64,000 bases of DNA from Citreicella sp. C3M06 (GTDB lineage: Bacteria; Pseudomonadota; Alphaproteobacteria; Rhodobacterales; Rhodobacteraceae): contig NZ_JAHKQA010000004.1 in NCBI RefSeq assembly GCF_018860705.1, forward strand, positions 1 to 64,000, given 5' to 3'. The translations under genes were made by a program, and so were the position numbers. Below the pieces are notes generated by a model. It was not told the origin of the DNA. It searched no databases and saw only the letters and a list, made by a program, of their open reading frames with translations. This document shows positions 22,340 to 31,734 of this stretch, in pieces. Position 1 is the first letter of the stretch. Each line of letters starts with the position of its first letter.

Positions 22340-22665
22340 CCTTCGTTGAAGAAGGGCGTCACCTGCGCCACGATCACCGAATTTTCCAGCAGCGCACGGG
22401 TCATCAGCGCGCGCTCGTCGTCGTCGATTTCGTGGCCCAGTTCCAGCCGCTCGTCCAGCGTGCCGTAGCCGGTCACGTCAAGCGGTGCCAGTTCGGCCTG
22501 CTTGAGAATGGCGACGGTTTCGCGCACGGCTTCGGCTTCGTCCACGCCGGAGGCGTAACACATCAGCCCCGCGCCGGTGCTTTCCTCGGGCAGCCCATCA
22601 CCGGCCTTGCGGCCGACCTCGACCACGAGCGTGTAGACTTGCTGTTTCGACGGTTTCTTTGTCAT
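22336..22665 (-). CDS. Conserved small protein of unknown function
   Basis: I do not recognise a named family for this 109-aa product. It begins MTKKPSKQQVYTLVVEVGR. It contains a helical segment, DEAEAVRETVAILKQAELAPLD interrupted by a Pro, followed by VTGYGTLDER and an acidic stretch. It has no signal peptide or membrane segment. The mix of alternating strands and helices suggests a small alpha/beta fold. It is convergent with the SRPBCC gene and overlaps it by the stop codons only. Codon use is like the neighbours, so it is probably a real gene. Confidence 0.7.
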   Translation of the reverse strand: MTKKPSKQQVYTLVVEVGRKAGDGLPEESTGAGLMCYASGVDEAEAVRETVAILKQAELAPLDVTGYGTLDERLELGHEIDDDERALMTRALLENSVIVAQVTPFFNEG

Positions 22666-22751
22666 GCGCGGGCCATTGCCCCAGCCTGTGGCGGCTGTCA
22701 AGCGATGGCGCAGCGCTGGCGCAGAGAGAGTGTGCAGGCCGCCACGCAGTG

Positions 22752-23780
22752 TCAGGCGGCAAGCTCGACCGCGACCGCGCAGGCATAGACGGCGATCAGC
22801 AGCACGGATTCGATGCCGATGCGTGCCGGGCCTTGCCGCTGGCGCAGGATCAACCCGCCCAGCAGAATCGCGGTCATCAGCATCCCGGTCGCCAGCCAGT
22901 ACAGGTCGGTGTCCCCCGCCGCCTGAAAGATCGACCCGTCGCGATAGGCCACATCGGAAAACACAAGGAACAGCGTGTCGAACGTATTGCCGCCGATGAT
23001 ACCGCCCACGGCCAGCTGCAAGGCGCCGCGGCGCACGGCGACGATGGTCGTCACCAGTTCGGGGAGCGATGTGATGACTGCCGTGACCAGCGCGCCGACG
23101 AGGCTGGAGGACATCCCGTAGCGCGTGATGAATTCGCCAGCGATCTGACTGATGACCCAGCCCGACAGGCCCATCACCGCGACCAGCGCGGCAAAGATCA
23201 GCAGCGGTTTCGTGACCGGCGCATCCGGTTCGTTGTCGTCATCGGGCTCATCCAGCCGCGTGTCAGAGGTTTCGACCGGGCGCCACATCGGGCTTTCCCC
23301 GACACTGGCCGACAATTTGACGCCCCACAGATACCCGAGGAACATGACCAGCGACACGGGAGAGACGCCGAAATAGGCGATATCCGGCCCGGCCATCGCC
23401 GCGACGGGCATCGACAGCAGGATCAACAGCATCACCGCCTGAAACAGGTTCGCCGGTTCGGCGGCGGCGTGTTCCAGGTTCACCCGCTTGTACAGCAGAT
23501 CGGCCACCGCCAGAAACAGCGTCTGCGCCGCGATTCCGCCCACGGCATTCGACACGGCAAAGCTGGCATCGCCGCCATGGGCCGCCGTCACCGACACCAC
23601 GACGCCGGACAAGGATGTCGCGCCGCCAAGCAGGAGGCCGCCGGCCATTGCCTCGCCCAGTTTCGTGCGGTCGGCGATGATATCGGCAAGGCGGGTCGCC
23701 TTGATCGAGGCGGCGACCACGAGGGCTGCGGCAATGGCGAAGCCGGTCAGCAGCAGGGGCAGGGAGAAATCGGCGAACAT
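22752..23780 (-). CDS. CaCA-family cation/proton or Na+/Ca2+ exchanger-like membrane protein
   Basis: The 342-aa integral membrane protein has about ten hydrophobic segments in two halves joined by an acidic cytoplasmic loop (TSDTRLDEPDDDNEPDAP), the architecture of CaCA exchangers. The second alpha repeat is typical, with VTAVITSLPELVTTIV and GGIIGGNTFDTLF. The first repeat is unusual, reading GGATSLSGVVVSVTAA and VGGIAAQTLF, so the acidic residue expected after the Ser-Leu-Pro is missing. This may change ion choice or stoichiometry. The ATG at 23780 has GGAG upstream. Substrate ion unknown. Confidence 0.8.
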   Translation of the reverse strand: MFADFSLPLLLTGFAIAAALVVAASIKATRLADIIADRTKLGEAMAGGLLLGGATSLSGVVVSVTAAHGGDASFAVSNAVGGIAAQTLFLAVADLLYKRVNLEHAAAEPANLFQAVMLLILLSMPVAAMAGPDIAYFGVSPVSLVMFLGYLWGVKLSASVGESPMWRPVETSDTRLDEPDDDNEPDAPVTKPLLIFAALVAVMGLSGWVISQIAGEFITRYGMSSSLVGALVTAVITSLPELVTTIVAVRRGALQLAVGGIIGGNTFDTLFLVFSDVAYRDGSIFQAAGDTDLYWLATGMLMTAILLGGLILRQRQGPARIGIESVLLIAVYACAVAVELAA

Positions 23781-23817
23781 GAGGCTCCGGACGTTTTCAG
23801 GGCATTGCATCAACGAA

Positions 23818-23848
23818 AAAGCCGCGCGCCCGGTGGACGCGCGGCTTT
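23818..23848 (-). terminator. Terminator of the glsB-like gene
   Basis: On the minus strand AAAGCCGCGCG pairs with CGCGCGGCTTT across a 9-base loop and runs into TTTTTC. It ends the glsB-like transcript ahead of the exchanger gene. Confidence 0.75.
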
Positions 23849-23871
23849 CGTCGCATGGAGATGTCGGGCGA

Positions 23872-24126
23872 TCACGCCGAGCGGCGGAAGGCCCGGGCGA
23901 TGGCAATCAGGATGCAGGCACCGATGAAGCCGATGATCAGCTGGCCGATCCAGCCGCCCAGAGTCGAGCCGACGATGAACATCAAGATGGCGTTCAGCAG
24001 GATCGCCCCCACGATGCCAAGGATGATGTTCATGATGATGCCCATGTTCGATTTCATGAACTGTTCTGCAAGCCAACCGGCGATGCCGCCGACGATGATG
24101 GCCGCAAGCCAACCAAGTCCGGTCAT
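23872..24126 (-). CDS. GlsB/YeaQ/YmgE-family small membrane protein
   Basis: This 84-aa protein consists of three closely packed, Gly-rich transmembrane helices: GWLAAIIVGGIAGWLAEQF, then MGIIMNIILGIVGAILLNAI, then GGWIGQLIIGFIGACILIAI. It ends with a short basic tail. That is the standard form of the GlsB/YeaQ/YmgE (transglycosylase-associated) family, which is linked to envelope and acid stress but has no proven enzymatic activity. It has its own terminator. It stands alone between dapD and the exchanger gene. Confidence 0.88.
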   Translation of the reverse strand: MTGLGWLAAIIVGGIAGWLAEQFMKSNMGIIMNIILGIVGAILLNAILMFIVGSTLGGWIGQLIIGFIGACILIAIARAFRRSA

Positions 24127-24275
24127 TGTCTAACCCCTTTTGAAACTATTGTGCCGGGCTGCCCCCGGCGTCTGATTGGGTAACGGCGCGGGGCGGCGAA
24201 TAGTTCCCGTATCGGGGGGCAGATTGTTCTTTGTGCTGGCGAAGCTCCCGGCCCGGATCAAGCCGTTTCAACGCA

Positions 24276-24302
24276 AAAGGCCGGGGACAAGCCCCGGCCT
24301 TT
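24276..24302 (-). terminator. Terminator of dapD
   Basis: On the minus strand AAAGGCCGGGG pairs with CCCCGGCCTTT across a 5-base loop and continues as TGCGTT. It lies 22 bases beyond the dapD stop. Confidence 0.75.
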
Positions 24303-24323
24303 CCTGTCCGATGCGCCTTGCGA

Positions 24324-25151
24324 TCAGTCGCGCAGCAGCTCGTTGACGCCGGTCTTGGAGCGGGTCTTTTCATCGACGCGCTTGACGATGACGGCGCAAT
24401 ACAGGTTCACGCCGTTCTTCGACGGCATGGTGCCGGACACCACCACCGAATAGGGCGGCACTTCGCCATACATGACTTCGCCGGTCTCGCGGTCGACGAT
24501 CTTGGTCGACTGGCCGATGTAAACGCCCATGCCCAGAACCGAACCTTCGCGGATGATGCAACCCTCGACCACCTCGGAGCGGGCGCCGATGAAGCAGTTG
24601 TCCTCGATGATGGTCGGGCCGGCCTGCATCGGTTCCAGCACGCCACCGATGCCGACGCCGCCCGACAGGTGCACGTTCTTGCCGATCTGCGCGCAGCTGC
24701 CGACGGTCGCCCAAGTGTCGACCATGGTGCCGCTGTCGACATAGGCGCCAAGGTTGACGAAGGACGGCATCAGCACAACGCCCGGCGCGATATAGGCCGA
24801 TTTGCGCACGATGCAGTTGGGAACCGCGCGAAAGCCCGCCGCGCCCCATTCGTTGTCGCCCCAGCCCTTGAACTTGCTGTCGACCTTGTCCCACCAGCCG
24901 CCGCCCTGCGGGCCGCCATCGTGCTGTTCCATGTTCTTGATGCGAAAGCCCAGCAGCACGGCCTTTTTCGCCCACTGGTTCACATGCCACGAGCCGTCAG
25001 CCTGCTTTTCCGCCACGCGCAGCTTGCCGGAATCCAGCGCATTCAGCGTGTCTTCGATGGCCTCGCGGGTTTCGCCGCCGGTGGCGGGCGTGATGGCGTC
25101 GCGGCCTTCCCAGGCGGCTTCGATGGCGGTTTCAAGCTGGGCGTTGGACAT
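24324..25151 (-). CDS. dapD: 2,3,4,5-tetrahydropyridine-2,6-dicarboxylate N-succinyltransferase
   Basis: The 275-aa trimeric enzyme succinylates tetrahydrodipicolinate in the succinylase branch of lysine and diaminopimelate synthesis. The N-terminal helical domain (about 1-105) precedes a left-handed parallel beta helix of hexapeptide repeats, with DapD landmarks [19 protein letters not shown] and [13 protein letters not shown]. It ends [11 protein letters not shown], the family's usual C-terminus. Length equals the E. coli enzyme almost exactly. It shares the strand with dapE, which takes the next but one step of the pathway, but other genes and two terminators separate them. Confidence 0.97.
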   Translation of the reverse strand: MSNAQLETAIEAAWEGRDAITPATGGETREAIEDTLNALDSGKLRVAEKQADGSWHVNQWAKKAVLLGFRIKNMEQHDGGPQGGGWWDKVDSKFKGWGDNEWGAAGFRAVPNCIVRKSAYIAPGVVLMPSFVNLGAYVDSGTMVDTWATVGSCAQIGKNVHLSGGVGIGGVLEPMQAGPTIIEDNCFIGARSEVVEGCIIREGSVLGMGVYIGQSTKIVDRETGEVMYGEVPPYSVVVSGTMPSKNGVNLYCAVIVKRVDEKTRSKTGVNELLRD

Positions 25152-25227
25152 GGGGGTCTCCTCGTGCGATCCGGGGTTTTGCAACGCCTATAACGGGCGC
25201 GACCGCACAAGAAAAGGAGCCAGAGCC

Positions 25228-25623
25228 ATGGCAAAGATGATCCACAGCATGATCCGGGTGCAGGACGAGGCGCGCTCTGTCGCCTTTTACGAGACGGCCT
25301 TTGGCCTGACCGTCGCCGACCGGCTGGATTTTCCCGATTTCACGCTGGTCTACCTGTCGAACGCCGAAACCGGGTTCGAGCTTGAGCTGACGGTGAACAA
25401 GGGCCACGACGAGCCGTACAATCTGGGCGACGGCTACGGCCATCTTGCGGTGTCGGTTGCCGATCTCGAAGCCGAACATGCGCGCTTCACCGCCGCCGGG
25501 CTTGCCCCGCGCAAGATGATCGAATTCGCCCCGGCGGGCGAGGTGATCGCGAAATTCTTCTTTGTCGCCGATCCCGACGGATACCAGATCGAGGTGCTGG
25601 CCCGCACCGGGCGTTTCGCCTGA
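25228..25623 (+). CDS. Lactoylglutathione lyase-like VOC protein
   Basis: The 131-aa protein has the vicinal-oxygen-chelate fold and looks like a glyoxalase I. Metal ligands line up with the E. coli enzyme: His6 in MIHSMIRV, Glu53 in ELELTVN, His72 in GYGHLAV, and a Glu in GYQIEVL. LGDGYGHLA and DPDGYQIEV are typical of GloA. It would convert the methylglyoxal-glutathione hemithioacetal to lactoylglutathione. The sequence is divergent in the middle (FPDFTLVYLSN), so another VOC substrate is possible. AAGGAG precedes the ATG. Confidence 0.8.
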   Translation: MAKMIHSMIRVQDEARSVAFYETAFGLTVADRLDFPDFTLVYLSNAETGFELELTVNKGHDEPYNLGDGYGHLAVSVADLEAEHARFTAAGLAPRKMIEFAPAGEVIAKFFFVADPDGYQIEVLARTGRFA

Positions 25624-25629
25624 GACGGG

Positions 25630-25671
25630 CGCGGGCCGCGTTCCCCCCTTGCGGAATCGGCGCGGCCCGCG
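25630..25671. other. Long-loop hairpin overlapping the rimP promoter candidate
   Basis: CGCGGGCCGCG at 25630-25640 is the reverse complement of CGCGGCCCGCG at 25661-25671, an 11-bp stem with a 20-base loop. It starts 7 bases after the glyoxalase-like stop and may end that transcript. Its right arm forms the spacer of the promoter candidate at 25649-25677. Confidence 0.5.
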
Positions 25672-25677
25672 TATATG
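25649..25677 (+). promoter_or_regulatory. Candidate promoter of the rimP-nusA-infB operon
   Basis: TTGCGG at 25649-25654 and TATATG at 25672-25677 are separated by 17 bases. Transcription would start near 25684 and produce a leader of about 93 bases that contains the terminator hairpin at 25729-25752. Both elements are partial matches to the consensus, so this is an inference. Confidence 0.4.
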
Positions 25678-25728
25678 GCCCTCAACAGCGGCGCGTCGGG
25701 CCTCTCCGAAGCACCACCGGGAAACACC

Positions 25729-25752
25729 AACGGGCCGCGCGCCCGTTTTTTT
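25729..25752 (+). terminator. Intrinsic terminator in the rimP leader (possible attenuator)
   Basis: AACGGGC pairs with GCCCGTT across the loop CGCGC and runs into seven consecutive T. This is the best intrinsic terminator shape in the window, and it ends only 24 bases before the rimP ATG. It either ends the upstream glyoxalase-like transcript or, if the promoter at 25649 is used, works as an attenuator for rimP-nusA-ylxR-infB. Confidence 0.75.
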
Positions 25753-25776
25753 GTGCTCAATCGGACCCGGGGAAAT

Positions 25777-26361
25777 ATGACCGACCTGATCGCCAGATCC
25801 GCCATCGACCAGCGTCTCGCCGAGATCATCACCCCTGTCATCGAGGACATGGGGTTTGAACTGGTGCGCCTGCGCCTGATGAGCGGCAAGACTTCCACCC
25901 TGCAAATCATGGCCGAACGCCCCGAGGGCGGCATCGAGGTCGATCAATGCGCCGAGATCTCGACCGCCGTTTCGGCGGTGCTCGATGTCGAGGATCCGCT
26001 GATCGACGCCTATACGCTTGAAGTGTCGAGCCCCGGCATCGACCGCCCGCTGACCCGGCTCAAGGATTTCGAGACCTTCGAGGGCTACGAGGTTCGGCTT
26101 GAAACGCAAGAACTGGTCGATGGCCGCAAGCGCTGGCAAGGCGTGCTGGCCGGGGTCGAGGATGACGAGGTGCTGCTCAACATCACCGAGAACGGCGAAG
26201 AGCACACCATCGGCCTGCAATTCGACTGGCTGGCCAATGCCAAGCTGGTCCTCACCGACGATCTGATCCGCGAGATGCTGCGCGCCCGCAAGGCGCAGGG
26301 TGTCGATGAAACCCAATTCGACGAAATTCAGGCCGACGACGCGGCCACCGACGAGGAGTAA
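25777..26361 (+). CDS. rimP: Ribosome maturation factor RimP
   Basis: The 194-aa protein assists 30S subunit maturation. The N-terminal alpha/beta domain (about 1-95) includes the conserved [12 protein letters not shown] segment. The C-terminal Sm-like domain follows, with [10 protein letters not shown] and [16 protein letters not shown]. The C-terminus is acidic, ending DDAATDEE. The ATG at 25777 is preceded by GGGGAAA. nusA starts 6 bases after the stop, so this is the first gene of the standard rimP-nusA-ylxR-infB operon. Confidence 0.95.
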   Translation: MTDLIARSAIDQRLAEIITPVIEDMGFELVRLRLMSGKTSTLQIMAERPEGGIEVDQCAEISTAVSAVLDVEDPLIDAYTLEVSSPGIDRPLTRLKDFETFEGYEVRLETQELVDGRKRWQGVLAGVEDDEVLLNITENGEEHTIGLQFDWLANAKLVLTDDLIREMLRARKAQGVDETQFDEIQADDAATDEE

Positions 26362-26367
26362 GACCCA

Positions 26368-27987
26368 ATGGCAATCACCTCTGCCAACCAGCTCGAGCTG
26401 CTTCAGACCGCCGAGGCCGTCGCGCGCGAAAAGATGATCGACCCCGGTCTGGTCATCGAGGCGATGGAAGAGTCGCTCGCCCGCGCCGCCAAGTCGCGCT
26501 ACGGCTCCGAGATGGACATCCGGGTTACCATCGACCGCAAGACCGGCCGCGCCAAGTTCACCCGCGTGCGCACCGTGGTCGAAGACGAAGAGCTTGAAAA
26601 CTATCAGGCCGAGCTGACCGTCAAGCAGGCCAAGCAATACATGGCCGATCCGCAGGTCGGCGACCAGTACATCGAAGAAGTGCCGCCCGTCGACATGGGC
26701 CGGATCGCCGCGCAATCGGCCAAGCAGGTCATCCTGCAAAAGGTTCGCGAAGCCGAGCGGGACCGCCAGTACGAAGAATTCAAGGACCGCGCTGGGACCA
26801 TCATCAACGGCACCGTCAAGCGCGAGGAATACGGCAACATCATCGTCGATGTGGGCCGCGGCGAAGGCATCCTGCGCCGTAACGAAAAGATCGGCCGCGA
26901 GGCGTATCGCCCCGGCGATCGCATCCGCTGCTACGTCAAGGACGTGCGCCGCGAAGTGCGTGGCCCGCAGATCTTCCTGTCGCGGACCTCGCCGGAGTTC
27001 ATGTCCGAGCTGTTCAAGATGGAAGTGCCGGAAATCTACGACGGCATCATCGAGATCAAGGCGGTTGCCCGTGATCCCGGCTCGCGCGCCAAGATCGGCG
27101 TCATTTCCTATGACAGCTCGATCGACCCGGTCGGCGCCTGCGTCGGTATGCGTGGCAGCCGCGTTCAGGCCGTGGTGAACGAGCTTCAGGGCGAAAAGAT
27201 CGACATCATCCCGTGGAACGAGGACATGCCGACCTTCCTCGTCAACGCGCTTCAGCCTGCCGAGGTCAGCAAGGTGGTTCTCGACGAGGACGCCGAGCGC
27301 ATCGAGGTCGTGGTGCCCGACGAGCAGCTGTCGCTGGCCATTGGCCGTCGCGGTCAGAACGTGCGGCTTGCCTCGCAGCTGACCGGTCTTGATATCGACA
27401 TCATGACCGAGGAAGAAGAATCGAAGCGTCGCCAGAAGGAATTCGAAGAGCGCACGCGCCTGTTCATGGACACGCTCGACCTTGACGAATTCTTCGCGCA
27501 GCTGCTGGTGGCCGAAGGCTTCACCAACCTCGAAGAAGTCGCCTACGTCGAACAGGACGAACTGCTGGTCATCGACGGTGTCGATGAAAGCACCGCGGCA
27601 GAGCTTCAGACCCGCGCCCGCGAGTTCCTTGAAGAACAGGCCCGCAAGGCGCTGGAACACGCCCGCGAGCTGGGTGCAGAGGACAGCCTCATTGACTTCG
27701 ACGGCCTGACGCCCCAGATGGTAGAGGCACTGGCGAAAGACGGCATCAAGACGCTTGAGGATTTCGCCACCTGCGCCGACTGGGAGCTGGCCGGAGGCTG
27801 GACGACCGACGGCGGCGAGCGCGTCAAGGACGATGGCCTGCTCGAAAAGTACGATGTCGATCTTGCCGAGGCCCAGACCCTCATCATGACCGCGCGTGTC
27901 TTGCTTGGCTGGGTCGATCCCACCGAGCTTGCGCCCGATGTCGATGAGGCGGCCGAGGAAGACGGCGAGGAAGAAGAAGAGGTCTGA
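26368..27987 (+). CDS. nusA: Transcription termination/antitermination factor NusA
   Basis: The 539-aa protein binds RNA polymerase and nascent RNA to modulate pausing, termination and antitermination. The N-terminal polymerase-binding domain (about 1-130) is followed by an S1 domain around residues 135-200, with [20 protein letters not shown]. Two KH domains come next, with [20 protein letters not shown] and [15 protein letters not shown]. Two helix-hairpin repeats near 365-500 contact the polymerase alpha subunit or NusG-like partners. The C-terminus ends in a run of Glu and Asp. It lies 6 bases after rimP and 2 before the ylxR gene. Confidence 0.97.
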   Translation: MAITSANQLELLQTAEAVAREKMIDPGLVIEAMEESLARAAKSRYGSEMDIRVTIDRKTGRAKFTRVRTVVEDEELENYQAELTVKQAKQYMADPQVGDQYIEEVPPVDMGRIAAQSAKQVILQKVREAERDRQYEEFKDRAGTIINGTVKREEYGNIIVDVGRGEGILRRNEKIGREAYRPGDRIRCYVKDVRREVRGPQIFLSRTSPEFMSELFKMEVPEIYDGIIEIKAVARDPGSRAKIGVISYDSSIDPVGACVGMRGSRVQAVVNELQGEKIDIIPWNEDMPTFLVNALQPAEVSKVVLDEDAERIEVVVPDEQLSLAIGRRGQNVRLASQLTGLDIDIMTEEEESKRRQKEFEERTRLFMDTLDLDEFFAQLLVAEGFTNLEEVAYVEQDELLVIDGVDESTAAELQTRAREFLEEQARKALEHARELGAEDSLIDFDGLTPQMVEALAKDGIKTLEDFATCADWELAGGWTTDGGERVKDDGLLEKYDVDLAEAQTLIMTARVLLGWVDPTELAPDVDEAAEEDGEEEEEV

Positions 27988-27989
27988 GA

Positions 27990-28655
27990 ATGAGCCGTGG
28001 CGGCCAGCAAAAACACCGTGAAGACGGGCCGGAACGGCGCTGCATCGCCACGGGCGAGTCGCAGCCGGCGTCGGGGCTGATCCGCTTCGTGGTCGGGCCG
28101 GACAATCAGATCTTCCCGGATCTGGCAGAAAAGCTGCCAGGGCGGGGGATCTGGGTGGCCTCGACCCGCGAGGCGCTTGAAAAGGCGTCGGGCAAAGGGC
28201 TGTTCGCCCGCGCGGCAAAGACACAGGTGACGGTCCCAGATGGGCTGCCCGACCTTGTGGAATCCATGTTGGCGCGGCGGGTGGTGGACTACATCAGCCT
28301 CGCGCGCAAATCCGGCGACGCTGTTGCCGGATATGAAAAGGTCAAGGCGATGCTCGACCGCGAAGACGCGGATGTGCTGATCCAGGCCGATGACGGATCG
28401 ACCCGAGGAAAGTCAAAACTGTCGACTCCGGGGTGGGGTAGCTATATCGGCTGGCTGACCGCAGATGAGCTGGGAATGGCCTTTAGTCGGGAAAAGGTGA
28501 TCCATGCGGCGCTTGGCGCTGGCGGACTCACCAAACGTGTTGTAGAGGAGGCCCAACGTTTGAAGGGCCTGCGCACTGGATGGGCCGGTGTGTCATCGGC
28601 GGCAGGGGCCGCCGGGGCGGCAGGGGCCGCCGGAAAGGACAAGAGAGCTGAATGA
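27990..28655 (+). CDS. YlxR-L7Ae fusion RNA-binding protein
   Basis: The 221-aa protein joins a YlxR (DUF448) domain at residues 1-85, with [10 protein letters not shown] and LPGRGIWV, to an L7Ae/L30e-like domain at about 90-190 ([16 protein letters not shown]). Both domains bind RNA or nucleoid-linked partners, and the fusion between nusA and infB is normal in Alphaproteobacteria. The C-terminal tail contains four Ala-Ala-Gly units produced by an 18-bp perfect tandem duplication at 28598-28633. Its stop overlaps the infB start in ATGA. Its precise role, possibly in rRNA or RNase P function, is not settled. Confidence 0.88.
   Translation: MSRGGQQKHREDGPERRCIATGESQPASGLIRFVVGPDNQIFPDLAEKLPGRGIWVASTREALEKASGKGLFARAAKTQVTVPDGLPDLVESMLARRVVDYISLARKSGDAVAGYEKVKAMLDREDADVLIQADDGSTRGKSKLSTPGWGSYIGWLTADELGMAFSREKVIHAALGAGGLTKRVVEEAQRLKGLRTGWAGVSSAAGAAGAAGAAGKDKRAE
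28598..28633 (+). repeat. 18-bp perfect tandem duplication
   Basis: Two adjacent copies of GGCGGCAGGGGCCGCCGG lie in the 3' end of the ylxR-type gene and encode alternating Ala-Ala-Gly. Each copy is itself able to fold (GGCGGC against GCCGCC). The repeat sits 18 bases before the infB ATG, so copy number could alter both the YlxR tail and RNA structure near the infB start. Confidence 0.9.
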
Positions 28656-31171
28656 GCGATAACGACGGCAAAAAGACCCTGGGAGTAGGTGGCGGCGGAC
28701 CCCGTTCGGGCTCCGTGAAGCAGAGCTTCAGCCATGGACGTACCAAGAATGTCGTGGTCGAGACCAAGCGCAAGCGCGTCGTGAAGCCTGCCGCTGGTGC
28801 CGGTTCCGGCAAGCCCGGCGGCAGCCTTCCCGGCGGGTCCGGTGGCAAGCGCCCCGCAGGCATCTCCGATGCCGAGATGGAGCGTCGTCTCCGCGCGTTG
28901 CAGGCCGCAAAGGCCCGCGAGGTCGAGGAAACCGCGCAGCGCGCGGCCGAGGAAAAGGCACGCACCGAAGAGCGTGACCGCCTGCGCGCTGAAAAGGAAC
29001 AGAAAGAGCGCGAGCAGCGCGAGGCCGAGGAGCGCATGCGCGCCAAGGTCGAAGAGGAAGCGCGCAAGAAAGCCGACGCTGCGGCCGCCAAGAAGGCCGA
29101 AGCGGTGGCTGCCGCTGCCCCGACGCCAAAGGAAGAAGCGGGCGCCGCCCGGTCTTCCGGTGCAAAGCCGGCCGGTGCGGGCGGTCCTGCTGCGACTCCG
29201 GGCGCACCGCAGATGCGCAAGGCAGAACGCGAGCGCGAAGAGCGTGGCCGCTCGGCCCGCGGTCGCGACGACAATGCACGCCGCTCGGGCAAGCTGACGC
29301 TGAATCAGGCGCTTGGCGGCGAGGGCGGCCGGCAGAAATCCATGGCGGCGATGAAGCGCAAGCAAGAGCGTGCGCGTCAGAAGGCCATGGGCACGCAGTC
29401 CCGTGAAAAGGTTGTGCGCGACGTCCAGCTGCCCGAGGCGATCACCGTCGCGGAACTGGCGAACCGGATGGCCGAGCGCGTGGCGGACGTGGTCAAGTCC
29501 TTGATGCAAAGCGGCATCATGGTCACACAGAACCAGTCGATCGATGCCGATACTGCAGAAGTCATCATCGAGGAATTCGGCCACCGGGTGACCCGCGTGT
29601 CCGCTGGCGATGTCGAGGACGTGATTCGCACGGCAGAGGACAAGCCCGAGGATCTCAAGTCGCGTCCCCCGGTCATCACGATCATGGGCCACGTCGACCA
29701 CGGCAAGACCTCGCTGCTCGACCGTATCCGCCAGACCAGCGTGACCTCCGGCGAAGCTGGTGGCATCACGCAGCACATCGGCGCCTATCAGGTGACGACG
29801 AAGGACGGCGCCGTGCTGACCTTCCTTGATACGCCCGGCCACGCGGCCTTCACCTCGATGCGCTCGCGTGGCGCACATGTGACGGATATCGTGGTGCTGG
29901 TGGTTGCGGCGGATGATGCGGTGATGCCGCAGACCGTCGAAGCGATCAGCCACGCCAAGGCGGCGGGTGTTCCGATGATCGTGGCGATCAACAAGGTCGA
30001 CAAGCATTCGGCCAACCCGACCAAGGTGCGGACCGATCTGCTGCAGCACGAAGTCGTGGTGGAACAGATGTCCGGCGAAGTGCAGGACGTCGAGGTTTCG
30101 GCCCACACCGGGCAGGGTCTTGACGAGCTGCTCGAAGCCATCGCGCTTCAGGCCGAACTGCTCGAGCTGCATGCAAACCCCGATCGCAACGCCGAAGGCG
30201 CGGTGATCGAGGCGCAGCTTGACGTTGGCCGCGGCCCGGTTGCGACGGTTCTGGTTCAGAACGGCACGCTCAAGCAGGGTGACATCTTTGTTGTCGGCGA
30301 GCAGTACGGTAAGGTCCGTGCGCTGCAGAACGACAAGGGTGAGCGCGTCAAGGAAGCCGGTCCTTCGGTTCCGGTCGAGGTGCTTGGTCTTAACGGCACG
30401 CCCGAGGCTGGCGACGTTCTCAACGTCGTCGAGACCGAAGCGCAGGCCCGCGAGATCGCCGAGTACCGCGCCCATATCGCCAAAGAGAAGCGCGCAGCCG
30501 TTGGTGCCGCGACGACTCTCGAGCAGCTGATGAAGAAGGCCAAGGACGACAAGAACGTCTCGGAGCTGCCGGTGGTCGTCAAGGCAGACGTGCAGGGGTC
30601 TGCCGAGGCCATCGTTCAGGCGCTGGAAAAGGTCGGCAACGACGAGGTCCGCGTGCGGGTCATCCATTACGGCGTCGGTGCCATCACCGAGACCGATATC
30701 GGCCTTGCCGAAGCGTCGGGCTGCCCGGTGATCGGCTTCAACGTGCGTGCCAATGCTCCGGCGCGCAACGCTGCGAACCAAAAGGGCGTCGAGATCCGCT
30801 ACTATTCGGTGATCTACGACCTGGTCGATGACGTGAAAGCGGCGGCCTCGGGCCTGCTGTCCAACGAAATCCGCGAGAACTTCATCGGCTACGCGTCGAT
30901 CAAGGAGGTCTTCAAGGTTTCCAACGTCGGCAAGGTGGCAGGTTGCCTCGTGACCGAGGGTGTGGCGCGGCGTTCCGCCGGTGTTCGCCTGCTGCGCGAC
31001 AACGTCGTGGTGCACGAAGGCACGCTGAAGACGCTCAAGCGCTTCAAGGACGAAGTGCCCGAAGTGCAGTCGGGTCAGGAATGCGGCATGGCCTTCGAGA
31101 ATTACGAAGATATTCGCCCGGGCGATGTCATCGAGATCTTCGAGCGGGAGGAGATCGAGCGTTCGCTCTGA
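28652..31171 (+). CDS. infB: Translation initiation factor IF-2
   Basis: The 839-aa GTPase places initiator tRNA on the 30S subunit and promotes subunit joining. Residues about 1-250 are a variable, highly charged region rich in Ala, Glu, Lys and Arg, predicted to be largely helical or disordered. GTPase motifs follow: GHVDHGKTS near residue 345, [12 protein letters not shown] and SAHTGQGL. Domains II and III and the C-terminal fMet-tRNA-binding domain end at [12 protein letters not shown]. The ATG overlaps the upstream stop. A terminator follows at 31225. Confidence 0.97.
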   Translation: MSDNDGKKTLGVGGGGPRSGSVKQSFSHGRTKNVVVETKRKRVVKPAAGAGSGKPGGSLPGGSGGKRPAGISDAEMERRLRALQAAKAREVEETAQRAAEEKARTEERDRLRAEKEQKEREQREAEERMRAKVEEEARKKADAAAAKKAEAVAAAAPTPKEEAGAARSSGAKPAGAGGPAATPGAPQMRKAEREREERGRSARGRDDNARRSGKLTLNQALGGEGGRQKSMAAMKRKQERARQKAMGTQSREKVVRDVQLPEAITVAELANRMAERVADVVKSLMQSGIMVTQNQSIDADTAEVIIEEFGHRVTRVSAGDVEDVIRTAEDKPEDLKSRPPVITIMGHVDHGKTSLLDRIRQTSVTSGEAGGITQHIGAYQVTTKDGAVLTFLDTPGHAAFTSMRSRGAHVTDIVVLVVAADDAVMPQTVEAISHAKAAGVPMIVAINKVDKHSANPTKVRTDLLQHEVVVEQMSGEVQDVEVSAHTGQGLDELLEAIALQAELLELHANPDRNAEGAVIEAQLDVGRGPVATVLVQNGTLKQGDIFVVGEQYGKVRALQNDKGERVKEAGPSVPVEVLGLNGTPEAGDVLNVVETEAQAREIAEYRAHIAKEKRAAVGAATTLEQLMKKAKDDKNVSELPVVVKADVQGSAEAIVQALEKVGNDEVRVRVIHYGVGAITETDIGLAEASGCPVIGFNVRANAPARNAANQKGVEIRYYSVIYDLVDDVKAAASGLLSNEIRENFIGYASIKEVFKVSNVGKVAGCLVTEGVARRSAGVRLLRDNVVVHEGTLKTLKRFKDEVPEVQSGQECGMAFENYEDIRPGDVIEIFEREEIERSL

Positions 31172-31224
31172 TCTTTTCCAACGGACACGGGAATAGGCGA
31201 TGCCATTTCCCGGATATCAGGACG

Positions 31225-31253
31225 CGGGCGGCGATTTTATCGTCGCCCGTTTT
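31225..31253 (+). terminator. Terminator of the rimP-infB operon
   Basis: CGGGCGGCGA pairs with TCGTCGCCCG (one G-T wobble) across TTTTA and is followed by TTTT and CCGTTT. It lies 53 bases after the infB stop and marks the end of the core operon before the mobile-element scar. Confidence 0.75.
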
Positions 31254-31300
31254 CCGTTTGGGGGCGGCGCAACCGGCGTTCTGTCCGACCTATCGCTCCG

Positions 31301-31342
31301 CTTCCTGATCCAAAACGGCCTCCGTAGGCGATGATCAGGAAG
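31301..31342. repeat. 10-bp inverted repeat at the edge of the mobile-element scar
   Basis: CTTCCTGATC at 31301-31310 and GATCAGGAAG at 31333-31342 are perfect inverted copies separated by 22 bases. They lie between the infB terminator and the IS66-like remnant. They could be a second hairpin or part of an element end. I see no target-site duplication that would decide. Confidence 0.4.
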
Positions 31343-31387
31343 GAGTTTCTCCGTGGCTGCTACATAGGAGATTCTCACTGAGGATGA

Positions 31388-31734
31388 GGGCCGCGGCGCG
31401 ATCGCAAATGGCCTGACGCATGAAGGCGCGGACCGTGGCAGAGGCGTTGCACCCCGGTGCGGCAGTTGCTGGCGTCGTGCGGCGGCACGGAGGGCAGGCG
31501 ATCCCTTTATCGGTGTTACGGGCCCAGGCACGTAAGGGCACAGTGGTTCTGCTTGCTCCGGCAGACGAGGCCGAATTCGCGGCAACGTTGGTCGTGGCCT
31601 CACCGCCGGATGCCGAGCCAGTCGCTGAAAAGCCCGTAAAGATTACCGTGGGCGTGGCAATGATCCGGCTGGGTGCAAACACATCGGCGTTGCCGATCGC
31701 GGCGATCGCACATGCGTTGGCACAGAGGGCATGA
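31388..31734 (+). pseudogene. IS66-family accessory transposition protein OrfA (TnpA), frameshifted
   Basis: The main frame from the ATG at 31420 encodes 104 aa reading KARTVAEALHPGAAVAGVV and ending VAMIRLGANTS...IAHALAQRA. This is the IS66 OrfA pattern: a helix-turn-helix region, then a short C-terminal strand domain. Just upstream, in another frame, RRDRKWPDA matches the expected preceding residues. The two parts are separated by a one-base deletion near 31420, where an A-V-K junction has become GCATGAAG. I therefore call it a pseudogene. Its last bases overlap the ATG of the OrfB fragment, as in intact IS66 elements. Confidence 0.75.
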
